Shown: positions 53,725 to 63,455, counted from the first letter of the stretch. The stretch: 64,000 bases of DNA from JAAXHH01 sp965248395 (GCA_965248395.1 OZ252103.1:1736001-1800000); one strand, 5' to 3'. The notes: generated by a model not told the origin, from the letters alone. A program made the numbers and translations.

Positions 53725-54883
53725 GTACCTACTTGACAAATAAGGTGTAATGTGTTACCTTCGTGCTCATTGGACTTCATTCTTACTCATTACCGACCAA
53801 GGAGACCCCCTGTGAGCCGCATGGCGCCCCCGCTTGAACTGAGCGACGAAGACTACCAGACGCTACTGGGCTGGACGCGTTCGGGCACGACCGAGCACCG
53901 CATGGCGTTCCGCGCCCGGATCATCCTGGCTGCCTGGCGCGGGCAGGTCGGCCGGGACATCGCCCGCACGTTGGACACCCGCGAAGCCACGGTGAGCAAA
54001 TGGCGAAGGCGTTTTCATAAGTCCGGCCTTGCCGGTCTTACCGACCAGCCTCGTTCCGGTAAGCCGGCCCGCTACACCGAGGCGACCGTGCGGAGCATCC
54101 TCTCCTGCCTGGACGAAGAGCCGCCCCCAGGCTACGCGAACTGGACCGGCCCCTTGATCGCGCAGAAGCTGGGCATCGGCGTCGACTACGTCTGGCAGGT
54201 CCTGCGCAAGCAGGGCATCAGCCTGAGCAGACGCCACAGCTGGTGCCTGAGCACGGACCCGGACTTCGCCGCCAAGGCCGCCGACATCGTGGGTCTGTAT
54301 CTGGAGCCGCCCCGGAACACCCTGGTGCTGTGCGTGGATGAAAAGCCCGCGATACAGGCCCTGGACCGGAACCAGGGCTGGATCAAGATGCCCAACGGCA
54401 AGGCGATTACCGGCTACAGCCATGAATACAGGCGCAACGGAACCACCACCTTGTTCGCCGCCCTGGAGGTGGCCACGGGTCTGGTCAGGGCAGGACACTT
54501 CAAGCGCCGCAAGAGACGGCAATTCCTGACCTTCATGAATGGGATCGTCGCGGCCTGGCCCGACCGGGAGATCCACGTCATCCTGGACAATCTCAGGACC
54601 CACAAGCCCAAGGTCGAGCGATGGCTGCCCCGACACCCCAACGTCCATTTCCATTACACGCCTACCCACGCCTCATGGATGAACCAGATCGAAATCTGGT
54701 TTAGCATACTCTGGAAAGGGGCCTTGAGGGGCGGAGCCTTCAAATCTATACGGTCCCTGCGACAGGCGATGGACCGCTTCATCGAAGCCTACAACGAGAA
54801 CGCCCATCCCTTCCAGTGGAAGGCGACCAGGGTCAAACAGAGGACCCTTGAAGATAAATACTCTAATTTAAACAAGTAGGTAC
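53725..54883 (+). mobile_element. Intact IS630-family element (1159 bp)
   Basis: The inverted ends are GTACCTACTTG (53725 on) and its complement CAAGTAGGTAC (ending 54883), flanked by TA at 53723-53724 and 54884-54885. The left TA is shared with the degenerate IS630 element, so this one inserted at that element's target duplication, or the reverse. It ends 47 bases before the autotransporter ATG. Confidence 0.85.
53821..54879 (+). CDS. IS630-family DDE transposase
   Basis: The 352 residues from ATG 53821 (GTG 53812 and an upstream start at 53752 are also open) have an N-terminal helix-turn-helix (RDIARTLDTREATVSKWRRRFHKSG) and the DDE core: LVLCVDEKPAIQALDRNQGW, IHVILDNLRTHKPKVERW, HYTPTHASWMNQIEIWFSIL. 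The frame is uninterrupted and the stop lies inside the right inverted repeat. It is only moderately similar to the dead neighbour's transposase. Confidence 0.9.
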   Translation: MAPPLELSDEDYQTLLGWTRSGTTEHRMAFRARIILAAWRGQVGRDIARTLDTREATVSKWRRRFHKSGLAGLTDQPRSGKPARYTEATVRSILSCLDEEPPPGYANWTGPLIAQKLGIGVDYVWQVLRKQGISLSRRHSWCLSTDPDFAAKAADIVGLYLEPPRNTLVLCVDEKPAIQALDRNQGWIKMPNGKAITGYSHEYRRNGTTTLFAALEVATGLVRAGHFKRRKRRQFLTFMNGIVAAWPDREIHVILDNLRTHKPKVERWLPRHPNVHFHYTPTHASWMNQIEIWFSILWKGALRGGAFKSIRSLRQAMDRFIEAYNENAHPFQWKATRVKQRTLEDKYSNLNK

Positions 54884-54930
54884 TAGTTCTGCCAATACGA
54901 TGTATTGAACCGTCGAAGGGAGTCTTCTCA

Positions 54931-57900
54931 ATGTCCAGATCAAGACCTAGCGTTCGCGCCAAAGATGTGTCGTACCCGACTCCGTACGTAAAATCGAGAC
55001 CGCCTATACCAAATGCCGCCGGGGCGCAGTCCGCCCCGGCGGCGCAAGGGGACGATTCTCTCGCTACCAATCCATCGGCGGGGCTGGTTACCGAGAGCCA
55101 TCCCCCCACCCGCCGTCGACGCGGCTGGGGGTGTGCAGGCGTCTTCGCCGTCGTTGCATGTTTGGCCTGGATCGCCTGGCCGACCACGACATTCGCGCAG
55201 GCTATAGGCGTATATTCCGTTGCGATCGATGACTCGGTCTACGCCTCGGAGAAGTGGGCCGGCTTCAAAATCACCGGTGGCACTGGTACGGAAAGCGGTG
55301 TGACTGTCACGGTGAGCGTCAACGGCACACAGGTGGGGACCCCAATCACGGACAGCAGCGGCAATTGGGAGCTGAACGTGCCGGGCGATGCGAGCTACAT
55401 TACCACGGCAAGCAGCCAATACGCCGAAGCGACACGCGGGACTCCTGGCACCCCTGACTTCCTATCGCATCAGAGGTTCTTTGATGTGGATCTGACACTG
55501 CCGCTGAGCGTGTATTCCGTTGCGATCGACGACACGATCAACGCGCAGGAGAAGACCGACGGCTTCTCCATCAGCGGTGACATGGTTGGGGGCCTGAGTT
55601 CGGACCCGGTTGCATTCAACGGCGTGGCAGTCACGGTCACCATCGGCACGGATTCGTTGAGCGCCACCTCGGACTCCAGCGGGGATTGGTCGGTGCTTGT
55701 GGATGGGGGTGCGGACTACATTACCGAACCGAGCGTGTCGCTCTCGGTGACGGCCACCTTGACCGGTTATGTCAGCTCGACGGTTACTCGGACGCTGCCG
55801 GTGGATTTGACGGCGCCAACGGTGAGTTACACGGCGCCAGAGAGTCTGAAGGTGAGCGTGGTTATCACATCGATAACTCCGACCACGATCCATACGGATA
55901 TCGATTCCTATACGATTAGCGACGGTTCCCTGCCGCCGGAATTGGCGTTGGATCGCGCGACGGGCGTCATCAGCGGCGCGCCGACGACGGCCAGCGCCAG
56001 TACGCGGGAGGTGAAGGTGTTGGCCACCGACGCCGCCGGCAACGAAACCACAGAGACGATCACCTTCCCCATGGTCGACAAGGGCGACCAGAATCTGGAC
56101 GGGTTCGGATACAGCGAGTCGCGAATCACCTTCGACGAAGATCCGCTGCCTAGGGTGAATAGGCCATCCGGCGCCCGGACCCCGGTGACGTATTCGGCGG
56201 TACCTGAAACGGTGTGCCGTGTCGGTTCGTCTTCGGGTAGCCTGACGATTCAAGACAAGGGGGGGATCTGCACGATCACGGCATCGGCCCCGAGCGACAA
56301 CAACTACAACGCGGCGACGGACGCTACCTTTGTCCTAGAGGTGGCCAGGGTGACGATCGAGCAGTCTATCCGGATGGCGGTGCCGGAGGGCGGCTCGAGT
56401 GACTATACGGTGGTGCTTATCACCCCGCCGCAAAGTGCCGTCACGATCTACGTGAACCCGTTCCATACGAACGACACGGATCTGGCAGCGAGCCCGGATA
56501 GTCTGACGTTCACGGACCAAAACTGGGATACTCCACAGACGGTAACGGTCTCGGCGGCCGAGGACGACGACGGCGCGTCTGGCCTCGCCCAATTTGACCA
56601 CAGTGCGGTCAGCACCGACAGCGTCTATCATGGCATTTCGATCAGTAGGGTCAGGGCAGAAGAGAACGACAACGACGAGATCGGGGTGACGATTTCGCCA
56701 ACGACAGTGACCATGCCGGATGGTGGCTCGGCGAGCTACACAGTGAAACTCAACACCCCACCGGCGTACCCTGTCACGATCGATGTGACGGCGGACTCAG
56801 GGAGTGACGCCGACCTGACGCCGACGCCCGACGAACTTACGTTCACCGACTCTAACTGGTCGATGGCGCAGACGGTGACGGTTTCGGCGGCCCCGGACGA
56901 CGACCGGGTGGACGGCGTCGCGATCTTCAGCCACAGTGTGCGAAGCGATGACAGTCTATACGACAATTTCTATACCGATACGGTAACTGCGATCGAGGAC
57001 GAGACCAGACCGAGGGTAGAGATTCAGACGGAGGCGTCGGATCCGGTGAGTGGCGCCTTCGAGGTGACGATCCGCTTCTCTGAGAGGGTGGAAGGCTTTG
57101 AACTGGAAGATATCGAGGTGAGTAACGCGACGGCATCGAAATTCAACAGGCTATCCTCACGGACTTACACGATTGCGATCACGCCAGAAGAAACTGGTGA
57201 GGTCAGGGTGGAGGTGGGATCGTACGTGGCCCGGGACAGGGTTGACAACGGCAACAGGTCAGCTACGCCTTTGGTGATCGAGGCGGACCTGGCGGGACCG
57301 GAAGTGACAATCATCAGCGAGACCACAGGACTGGTTGGGGGTCCGTTCGAGGTGACGATCACCTTCAGCGAGGTGGTGGTGGGCTTTGAGGTTGAAGATA
57401 TCCGAGTCAATAATGGAAGAGCTTCGAACTTTACCATAGTCTCGCCACAGGAGTACACGGCGACGATCACGCCGGAAGAACCGGGGGAAGTGAAAGTGGA
57501 GGTTGGGGCGGACGTGGCTGAGGACGAAGCCGGCAACGGCAACACGGCGGCAGAGCCCTTCGTGATCGAGGCGGACCTGGCGGGACCGGAAGTGACGATC
57601 ATCAGCACGGCCACGGGAACGGCTAGGGGTCCGTTCGAGGTGACGATCACCTTCAGCGAGGCGGTGGTGGGCTTTGAGGTTGAAGATATCGGAGTCAATA
57701 ATGGAACAGCTTCGAACTTCTCCATAGTCTCGCCACACGAGTACACGGCGACGATCGCGCCGGAAGAACCGGGGGAAGTGAAAGTGGAGGTTCGGGCGGA
57801 CGTGACTGCGGACGAAGCCGGCAACGGCAACGCGGCGGCAGAGCCCTTCGTTATCGAGGCGGACCTGGCGGGACCGGAAGTGACAATTATCAGCGCTGCC

Positions 57901-60900
57901 ACGGGAATCGCTAGGGGTTCGTTCGAGGTGACGATCACCTTCAGCGAGGCGGTGGTGGGCTTTCAGCTTGAAGATATCCAAATCGATAATGGAACAGCTT
58001 CGAACTTTACCATAGTCTCGCCGCAGGAGTACACGGCGATGATCACGCCGGAAGAATCGGGGGAAGTGAAGGTGGCGGTAGGGGCGGACCTGGCCACAGA
58101 CGAAGCCGGCAACGGCAACACGGCGGCAGAGCCCTTCGTTATCGAGGCGGACCTGGCGGGACCGGAAGTGACGATCATCAGCGAGACCACAGGACTGGTT
58201 GGGGGTCCGTTCGAGGTGACGATCACCTTCAGCGAAGCGGTGGTGGGCTTTCAGCTTGAAGATATCCAAGTCGATAATGGAACGGCTTCGAACTTTATCA
58301 AAGCCTCGCCGAAGGAGTACACGGCGACAATCACGCCGGAAGAATCGGGGGAAGTGAAAGTGGAGGTATGGGCGGACCTGGCCACAGACGAAGCCGGCAA
58401 CGGCAACAGATCAGCTAGGCCCTTCGTGATCGAGGCGGACCTGACGTTTCCGGAAGTAACGATCATCAGCCAGGCCACAGGAACGGTTGAGGGTCCGTTC
58501 GAGGTGACAATCACCTTCAGCGAGGCGGTCACGGGTTTCGAGCAGAGCGAGATCGAGGTGACGAATGGTTCGGTGACCCGCTTCAGCGGTTCGGGGACGA
58601 GCTACTCGGCAGAGATCACCCCCACAGAAAGCGGTGAGGTAACAGTGGGAGTTGAGGCAAACGTAACCCAGGACCGGGTTGGCAACGGCAACAGGGCGGC
58701 AGAACCCATTGTGTTCGAGGCGGATCTGACGTTTCCGGAAGTGACGATCATCAGCGAGGCCACAGGAATGATTGGGGGTTCTTTCGAGGTGACGATCACT
58801 TTCTCGGAGCCGGTGGAAGGCTTTGAGTTTGAAGATCTCCAAGTCACTAATGGAACGGTTTCGAACTTTATAAAAGTCTCACCACAGGAGTTCACGGCGA
58901 CGATCACGCCGGAAGAAACGGGTGAGGTCAGGGTGGAGATCGGAGAGGACGTGGTCGCAAACGAAGCCGGCAACGGCAACGTGATGGCGGAACCCTTCGT
59001 GATCGAGGCAGTTCTTCAGGTGAGCTTCGAATCGGAGATCTACACGGCGACTGAAATAGGGGAGCCGGTGACGGTAAAAGTGATGTTGAGCAGGGCGGTG
59101 GAGGAAGAGATGGAGATTCCCATCCGTGTGACGCGGCCGGAGTCGACGGAAGTAGACGACTATACCGTAGAGGGTTTGGAGGGTTGGGAAGTCGAGGAGG
59201 GAGCCGGCAAACTCATTATTGGGGCCGGGGAAACAGAAGGGCTCTTTAAGATCCAGGCCAACTCTGACGAGGACGTGGAAGACGAGACTTTGGAACTGGG
59301 ATTTGGGGAGCTACCGGAGATTGTACTTGTGGTTGAACCAGCCTTAGCTACTGTGACGCTCAAGGACGTGACACTAGTGGAGCTGAAGGTGAGCTTTGGG
59401 CAGGCGGATTACATGATCATGGAAGGCCAGCAGGCCGACATCGAAATAAAGATGTCGCCGAGAGCGGACCGGCGTGTGGAAGTGCCGCTAGTGGTGGTAC
59501 TCCAAGGAGGAACGACACCCGGGGACTATAGCGGGGTACCGGCGATGTTGGTGTTCGAGGAAGGCGAGAGCCAGAAAAAAACTCCCGTCGATGTGCTGGC
59601 GGATGAAGTGGGCGATCCCGGGGAGGGGATTGTGCTGAGCCTGGGCGGATTGCCGGAGGGGGTGAGTGCGGGTGATCCTTCCACGACAGAGGTGCATTTC
59701 GCTCAGCATCGGACGGCAGAGCAGTTCTCGCAAACGCTGGAGGGGATGCTGGCTGTGATCGTGCGGTCGACGGTAGTGAGCGCACAGACGGCGATAGAAG
59801 GTCGATTTGAGCGGCATCGGCAGTGGAGTCGATTGGGGCCATCTGCTTCGGTTGGGGCAGTGCCGGCACCGCAGTCAGGAAGCGACAATAGCGCAATGAC
59901 TCTGAGCCCGGGAGAATCGAAGCCAGTAGGCAGCGAAAGCGTGGGCGGCAGAGGAGCAGGAGGCTCAGCGACGCGGAGCGCATGGGGTGCAGTCAGGACC
60001 AACGTAGCAACTGGATCGGGTTGGAATTCGGAGAATAGGGAAGCAAGCATACCTGGGTCGTGGCTGCGGAATGTGTCGCTGGGTTCGTTGGGGAACATGA
60101 CCGGCTACGGCATGAGCGACTCGGGCTTCTCTAACGGCTTTGGTCGGGATCGACTCCAGGGTTCCGTGATCAAGGACATGCCGCGGTTTCCGGAATCGGT
60201 TCAGATTTCCGCGAGGAGGAATCAAGAGTTCAACCTCTCGGGGGTCTCCTTCGAGATGTCCCTGGGAGAGAGTGAGAAGATGACGAGTTGGGTGCCGGTG
60301 TTGTGGGGACAGGGGGATCTGCAGCACTTCAGCGGGGACTTGACACGGGTCGGGATGAACTATCGAGGAGGTCTCGAGGCCGCTCACGTCGGTCTGGATT
60401 TGTATGCCAACGATGAGATACTCGTCGGGCTGTCTTTCATGCGTAGCTGGGGGAACATGGATTACACCGAAGATGGAACAGATGGGGAACTGGAGAGTCG
60501 CATGAATACGTTTCACCCATATCTGTACTGGCAGCCCAACGAACGGGTGAGCGTTTGGGGCATTGGTGGTTTGGGGCGGGGTCAAGTGAATGTCACAGAG
60601 CCGGGCCGAACGCACGACTTCGATGCCGACTTTCAGATGTTCGCCGGAGGAATGAGGACGGCGCTGAGCAGGGGGGGCAGCAATGAATGGGGTTTGCGCG
60701 CGGATGCCTTCACGACGCAACTCGAGACCGTCGCGTCGGTAGACATCGCCAAAGTGAGCGGAGAAGCCCACCGGAGCCGGTTGATGTTGGAATGGGTGTA
60801 CGGCAGGACGCTGTCAGAGGGCCGATTACTGAGCCTGAAGGCGGAGGCCGGCGGGCGTTTCGACAAGGGCGACGCGGATCGGGGCAGCGGTGTAGAAACC

Positions 60901-61413
60901 GGTTTCCGTATGGGGTACCTCGATGCGAACTGTGGACTGGACATGGCACTGCACGGCCGAGTTCTAGTGGTGCATGAAAGCGAATACCGTGACTGGGGAG
61001 TGGGCGTACAGGCGAGCTGGGACCCAGGCGAGAAACAGCGTGGGTTCAGGGTGTCGGTGACGTCCTCGAGGGGTCGGGACGACGGCGGCCGGACGACGCT
61101 GTGGAACAACGCGGATGCCGTCTTGCGCCGAGGGGGGATGGGGACGATGGATATAGGTTCCCCGTATCGGATGGAAAGTGAGGCGGCCTACGCCGGGATA
61201 GAGGCGCTGCGTCTACCGGGTCTGCTGATGCCCTATAGCCGGCTACGGTGGACCGGGCAGGGTCGGGAACTGGCTTTGGGGACCGCTTGGAGTCCAACTG
61301 CTCGTCCGCAGATCGGACGGCTCACGACGTTTGAATTGGAAGGCCTGAGGCGAGAAGGCACAAAGGGTCGGAATGATCACGGACTGATTCTGCGTATGTC
61401 GATTTCTTTGTGA
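54931..61413 (+). CDS. Giant autotransporter adhesin-like protein with Ig-like repeats
   Basis: The 2160 residues begin with an extended N-region and a signal peptide around residues 61-91 (RRRRGWGCAGVFAVVACLAWIAW, cleavage after AQA). Two 100-residue Ig-like units follow, each starting VYSVAIDD, then a putative-Ig/cadherin-like segment (LPPELALDRATGVISGAP) and two Calx-beta-like units (SLTFTDQNW, ELTFTDSNW). Seven 96-residue Big-type repeats occupy residues about 694-1364, then two more Calx-beta-like units. The C-terminus (from about 1790) is a beta-barrel rich in alternating strands, ending RMSISL. It is likely surface-exposed. GGGAG precedes ATG 54931. Neighbours are only insertion sequences. 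Confidence 0.85.
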   Translation: MSRSRPSVRAKDVSYPTPYVKSRPPIPNAAGAQSAPAAQGDDSLATNPSAGLVTESHPPTRRRRGWGCAGVFAVVACLAWIAWPTTTFAQAIGVYSVAIDDSVYASEKWAGFKITGGTGTESGVTVTVSVNGTQVGTPITDSSGNWELNVPGDASYITTASSQYAEATRGTPGTPDFLSHQRFFDVDLTLPLSVYSVAIDDTINAQEKTDGFSISGDMVGGLSSDPVAFNGVAVTVTIGTDSLSATSDSSGDWSVLVDGGADYITEPSVSLSVTATLTGYVSSTVTRTLPVDLTAPTVSYTAPESLKVSVVITSITPTTIHTDIDSYTISDGSLPPELALDRATGVISGAPTTASASTREVKVLATDAAGNETTETITFPMVDKGDQNLDGFGYSESRITFDEDPLPRVNRPSGARTPVTYSAVPETVCRVGSSSGSLTIQDKGGICTITASAPSDNNYNAATDATFVLEVARVTIEQSIRMAVPEGGSSDYTVVLITPPQSAVTIYVNPFHTNDTDLAASPDSLTFTDQNWDTPQTVTVSAAEDDDGASGLAQFDHSAVSTDSVYHGISISRVRAEENDNDEIGVTISPTTVTMPDGGSASYTVKLNTPPAYPVTIDVTADSGSDADLTPTPDELTFTDSNWSMAQTVTVSAAPDDDRVDGVAIFSHSVRSDDSLYDNFYTDTVTAIEDETRPRVEIQTEASDPVSGAFEVTIRFSERVEGFELEDIEVSNATASKFNRLSSRTYTIAITPEETGEVRVEVGSYVARDRVDNGNRSATPLVIEADLAGPEVTIISETTGLVGGPFEVTITFSEVVVGFEVEDIRVNNGRASNFTIVSPQEYTATITPEEPGEVKVEVGADVAEDEAGNGNTAAEPFVIEADLAGPEVTIISTATGTARGPFEVTITFSEAVVGFEVEDIGVNNGTASNFSIVSPHEYTATIAPEEPGEVKVEVRADVTADEAGNGNAAAEPFVIEADLAGPEVTIISAATGIARGSFEVTITFSEAVVGFQLEDIQIDNGTASNFTIVSPQEYTAMITPEESGEVKVAVGADLATDEAGNGNTAAEPFVIEADLAGPEVTIISETTGLVGGPFEVTITFSEAVVGFQLEDIQVDNGTASNFIKASPKEYTATITPEESGEVKVEVWADLATDEAGNGNRSARPFVIEADLTFPEVTIISQATGTVEGPFEVTITFSEAVTGFEQSEIEVTNGSVTRFSGSGTSYSAEITPTESGEVTVGVEANVTQDRVGNGNRAAEPIVFEADLTFPEVTIISEATGMIGGSFEVTITFSEPVEGFEFEDLQVTNGTVSNFIKVSPQEFTATITPEETGEVRVEIGEDVVANEAGNGNVMAEPFVIEAVLQVSFESEIYTATEIGEPVTVKVMLSRAVEEEMEIPIRVTRPESTEVDDYTVEGLEGWEVEEGAGKLIIGAGETEGLFKIQANSDEDVEDETLELGFGELPEIVLVVEPALATVTLKDVTLVELKVSFGQADYMIMEGQQADIEIKMSPRADRRVEVPLVVVLQGGTTPGDYSGVPAMLVFEEGESQKKTPVDVLADEVGDPGEGIVLSLGGLPEGVSAGDPSTTEVHFAQHRTAEQFSQTLEGMLAVIVRSTVVSAQTAIEGRFERHRQWSRLGPSASVGAVPAPQSGSDNSAMTLSPGESKPVGSESVGGRGAGGSATRSAWGAVRTNVATGSGWNSENREASIPGSWLRNVSLGSLGNMTGYGMSDSGFSNGFGRDRLQGSVIKDMPRFPESVQISARRNQEFNLSGVSFEMSLGESEKMTSWVPVLWGQGDLQHFSGDLTRVGMNYRGGLEAAHVGLDLYANDEILVGLSFMRSWGNMDYTEDGTDGELESRMNTFHPYLYWQPNERVSVWGIGGLGRGQVNVTEPGRTHDFDADFQMFAGGMRTALSRGGSNEWGLRADAFTTQLETVASVDIAKVSGEAHRSRLMLEWVYGRTLSEGRLLSLKAEAGGRFDKGDADRGSGVETGFRMGYLDANCGLDMALHGRVLVVHESEYRDWGVGVQASWDPGEKQRGFRVSVTSSRGRDDGGRTTLWNNADAVLRRGGMGTMDIGSPYRMESEAAYAGIEALRLPGLLMPYSRLRWTGQGRELALGTAWSPTARPQIGRLTTFELEGLRREGTKGRNDHGLILRMSISL
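57010..59022 (+). repeat. Seven tandem 285-288-bp coding repeats
   Basis: Units start at 57010, 57298, 57586, 57874, 58162, 58450 and 58735, six of them spaced exactly 288 bases and one 285. Each encodes PEVTIIS...FEVTITFSE...GF...EDI.V.NG.ASNF...YTATITPEE.GEVKVEV...DEAGNGN...PFVIEADL. Units 2 to 5 are the most alike at DNA level, so copy number can change by recombination. The outer units are more diverged. Confidence 0.95.
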
Positions 61414-61978
61414 GGAACACACCCAACTGGGCATGCAAGATATCTCCACAGAGAAACATCATGACCTTTCCGACTTCATGCCATAACGCAGTGGCACGTG
61501 GCGAGCAGGCGAAACATCTCCGCCAAAGAGGACGTAACGATGTGCTTGTCATCATAAACCCAAACCGGTTCGTTGATCAGCTCGACACGACGGTACTGCT
61601 GCGGCGGCACATTGACCTGGTGCGTGAACTCTGCGCTGGTCTCTACGCCGGTCTCTACAGGAGTACTACTTCTCAACCGTCCTTCCGCTTCTTACAGCAC
61701 AACCCGAATTCCTTAAGCCCTTAAAAATACGAGGGCTTATTCCGCATGGTCTAACGGTAAGTGATTATGAAGAGGGTTGGGCAATAGGAGTCAGGAATCC
61801 ATCTGTTTACTTTGCCGAATTATCGGCATACAAGAGGTCCCGAGGGACTTTCCTATCGGGGTCTTGTCGTATTCCGTGGTCTCCAGTATCGCGTCTATCT
61901 CACTCTGACAAGGCTGCCCGATGGCACATGACGAACCACCTCTTTCTTCACGATGGCCTTCTAAAGAACGTTGTTGGC
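61414..61978. other. Spacer between the autotransporter and IS3 copy 2
   Basis: I find no complete gene in these 565 bases. A minus-strand fragment at 61476-61676 looks coding-like and is listed separately. A tRNA-like D-arm text near 61750 does not continue into a cloverleaf. Confidence 0.4.
61476..61676 (-). pseudogene. Unrecognised gene fragment
   Basis: The frame reads FTHQVNVPPQQYRRVELINEP and VWVYDDKHIVTSSLAEMFRLL, with a codon pattern and residue mix that look like a real protein. It has no start signal and is cut off at both ends. It may be the remains of a gene disrupted by the flanking insertions. I do not know its family. Confidence 0.25.
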
Positions 61979-62033
61979 TGGAGTTGACCCGGTTTAGTGG
62001 ACATGTTATCTCTTGTGTTGAAAGGAGCGTCAC

Positions 62034-62346
62034 ATGCCCAGATCTCGTACCCCCTATCCAGCGGCCTTCCGCCAGCAGATGGTCGATCTCGTTCGCTCCG
62101 GCCGCAGCCTGAGAAGCGCTGGCCAAGGAGTTCGAACCCACCGCGCAAGCCATCCGCAACTGGGTCAAACAGGACGACCTGGATCAAGGCAGGCGTGAAG
62201 ACGGCCTGACTACCGAAGAACGGACCGAGCTGCGTCGTCTGCGCCGTGAAAACAGACAGCTCAGGATGGATCGGGAGATCCTGGCAAAAGCCGCGGCCTG
62301 GTTCGCCCGGGAGACCGAGACTCCGCCCGGGTCTTCTCGTTCATAA
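62034..62346 (+). pseudogene. IS3-family OrfA, copy 2, frameshifted
   Basis: The frame starts at ATG 62034 after AAAGGAG and is read to about 62112, where one extra base moves the rest (EALAKEFEPTAQAIRNW to GSSRS and stop at 62344-62346) into the +1 frame. The OrfA stop overlaps the start of the OrfB segment in the -1 frame, as is usual for programmed frameshifting in this family, but the early break is not part of that mechanism. Confidence 0.7.
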
Positions 62347-63228
62347 AGGCGCATCAGGCCTTTTATCCCGTTCGCCGGATGCGTAAGTCTGCTGGATGTC
62401 TCCCCCAGCGGCTACTACGTCTGGCTCAGGCGGTCCGTCTCCAGGAGGGCCAGAGAGGACGCTATGCTACTTAGCCGGATCCGCTTGATCCATCAACGCT
62501 CCTACGGTACCTACGGGGCGCCGCGCATCCATGCGGAACTGCGTGAGTCGGGCATACGCGCAGGACGCAAACGCGTGGCCCGCCTGATGCGCATGGCCGC
62601 GATCAGCGGAGTATCACGCCGCAGAGCCGTGCGCACTACCTGGCGATCCAAAGAAAGCAGGAAGGCTCCGGACCTGGTCAACCGGGACTTCAGCGCTCCA
62701 GTCAGGGACCGGCTGTGGGTAGCCGATATCACCTATGTGCCTACCCATGCGGGCTTCCTCTACCTCTCGGTGGTCATAGACGCCTTCAGTCGCCGCGTCG
62801 TCGGCTGGTCCATGGCCAACCACCTGCGAAGCGAACTGGTCACAGACGCTCTGGATATGGCCCTTGGCCAGCGCAGTCCTGACCAGGTGATCCACCACAG
62901 CGACCAGGGATCACAGTACACCTCGGTGGCCTTCGGAAAAAGATGCAGACAGGCTGGCGTCAGACCGTCCATGGGTTCGGTCGGCGACTGCTATGACAAC
63001 GCCCTGTGCGAGAGCTTCTTCGCCAGCCTGGAATGCGAACTGCTTGATCGCAGGCGTTTTGCCACAAAGGCCGAGGCCAGACTTGCCCTGTTCCAATACA
63101 TCGAGGGCTTCTACAATACCCAAAGACGACACTCTTCCCTCGGATACCTGTCACCGATAAACTACGAAAGGAAGTTCAAGAAAACCGCCCGAATCCCAAA
63201 TCTTATACTGTCCACGAAAACGGGGTAA
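62340..63228 (+). pseudogene. IS3-family transposase OrfB, copy 2, frameshifted near its start
   Basis: The integrase domain is identical to that of copy 1 (WVADITYV, HHSDQGSQYTS, CYDNALCESFF). The N-terminal segment FIKAHQAFYPVRRMRK at 62340-62387 is one frame away from the rest (from 62392). An internal ATG 62464 or CTG 62392 could still give a shortened protein. Confidence 0.75.
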
Positions 63229-63233
63229 CATCA

Positions 63234-63455
63234 GCCACTTGCGGTGGCAGAAACTTGTCGTAGTGAGTATGCTATCCATTCATTCCTGGGAGGAGCGACC
63301 GAAGACACATTGGTGATATGCATCCCGTTAAAAAACGTGGTCCAGGGATCTATGCGGACTTGAGATTGGTGACGCCACAGGGCGATCCCGTTTAGGAAAT
63401 TGATGACCTCCGCGATCCCCCCTCCCAGTTTACCGTGTATGGAGGGAGGGATATC
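63234..63455 (+). ncRNA. Non-coding leader of an IS110-family element (possible bridge RNA)
   Basis: These 222 bases between IS3 copy 2 and the IS110-family recombinase have no open frame of note but contain hairpins: GCCAC-TTGCG-GTGGC at 63234-63248, and CCCTCC (63420-63425) pairing with GGAGGG (63441-63446), the latter overlapping the ribosome-binding site of the recombinase. IS110-group elements encode a bridge RNA upstream of the recombinase, so this is the place to look. The function is inferred only. Confidence 0.3.

Larger units (their letters stand above)
61979..63233 (+). mobile_element. IS3-family element, copy 2 (1255 bp)
   Basis: It has the same ends as copy 1 (TGGAGTTGACCCGG at 61979, and TGATGTTACCCCG read inward from 63233) but lies in the opposite orientation. 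The flanks are GGC and GCC, which are not a direct target duplication. Differences from copy 1 are a three-base block (TTT instead of GCC at 62370-62372) and one base at 62392 (C instead of T). Confidence 0.88.

Noticed and set aside
57010..59022. Direct repeats as a possible CRISPR array
   Set aside because: The units are 288 bases, contiguous, and in frame in a surface protein; there are no short repeats with unique spacers anywhere in the window.
61410..61724. 104-codon frame overlapping the autotransporter stop
   Set aside because: It has a GTG overlap that could mean coupling, but its composition is unlike a protein and the opposite strand looks more coding-like.
61745..61800. tRNA-like text TGGTCTAACGGTAAG
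   Set aside because: It resembles a D-arm, but no acceptor stem pairing, anticodon stem or T-loop (GTTCGA) follows.
44759..63233. The whole island as a simple composite transposon
   Set aside because: The outer flanks of the two IS copies do not carry matching target duplications, so I report only a bracketed region.
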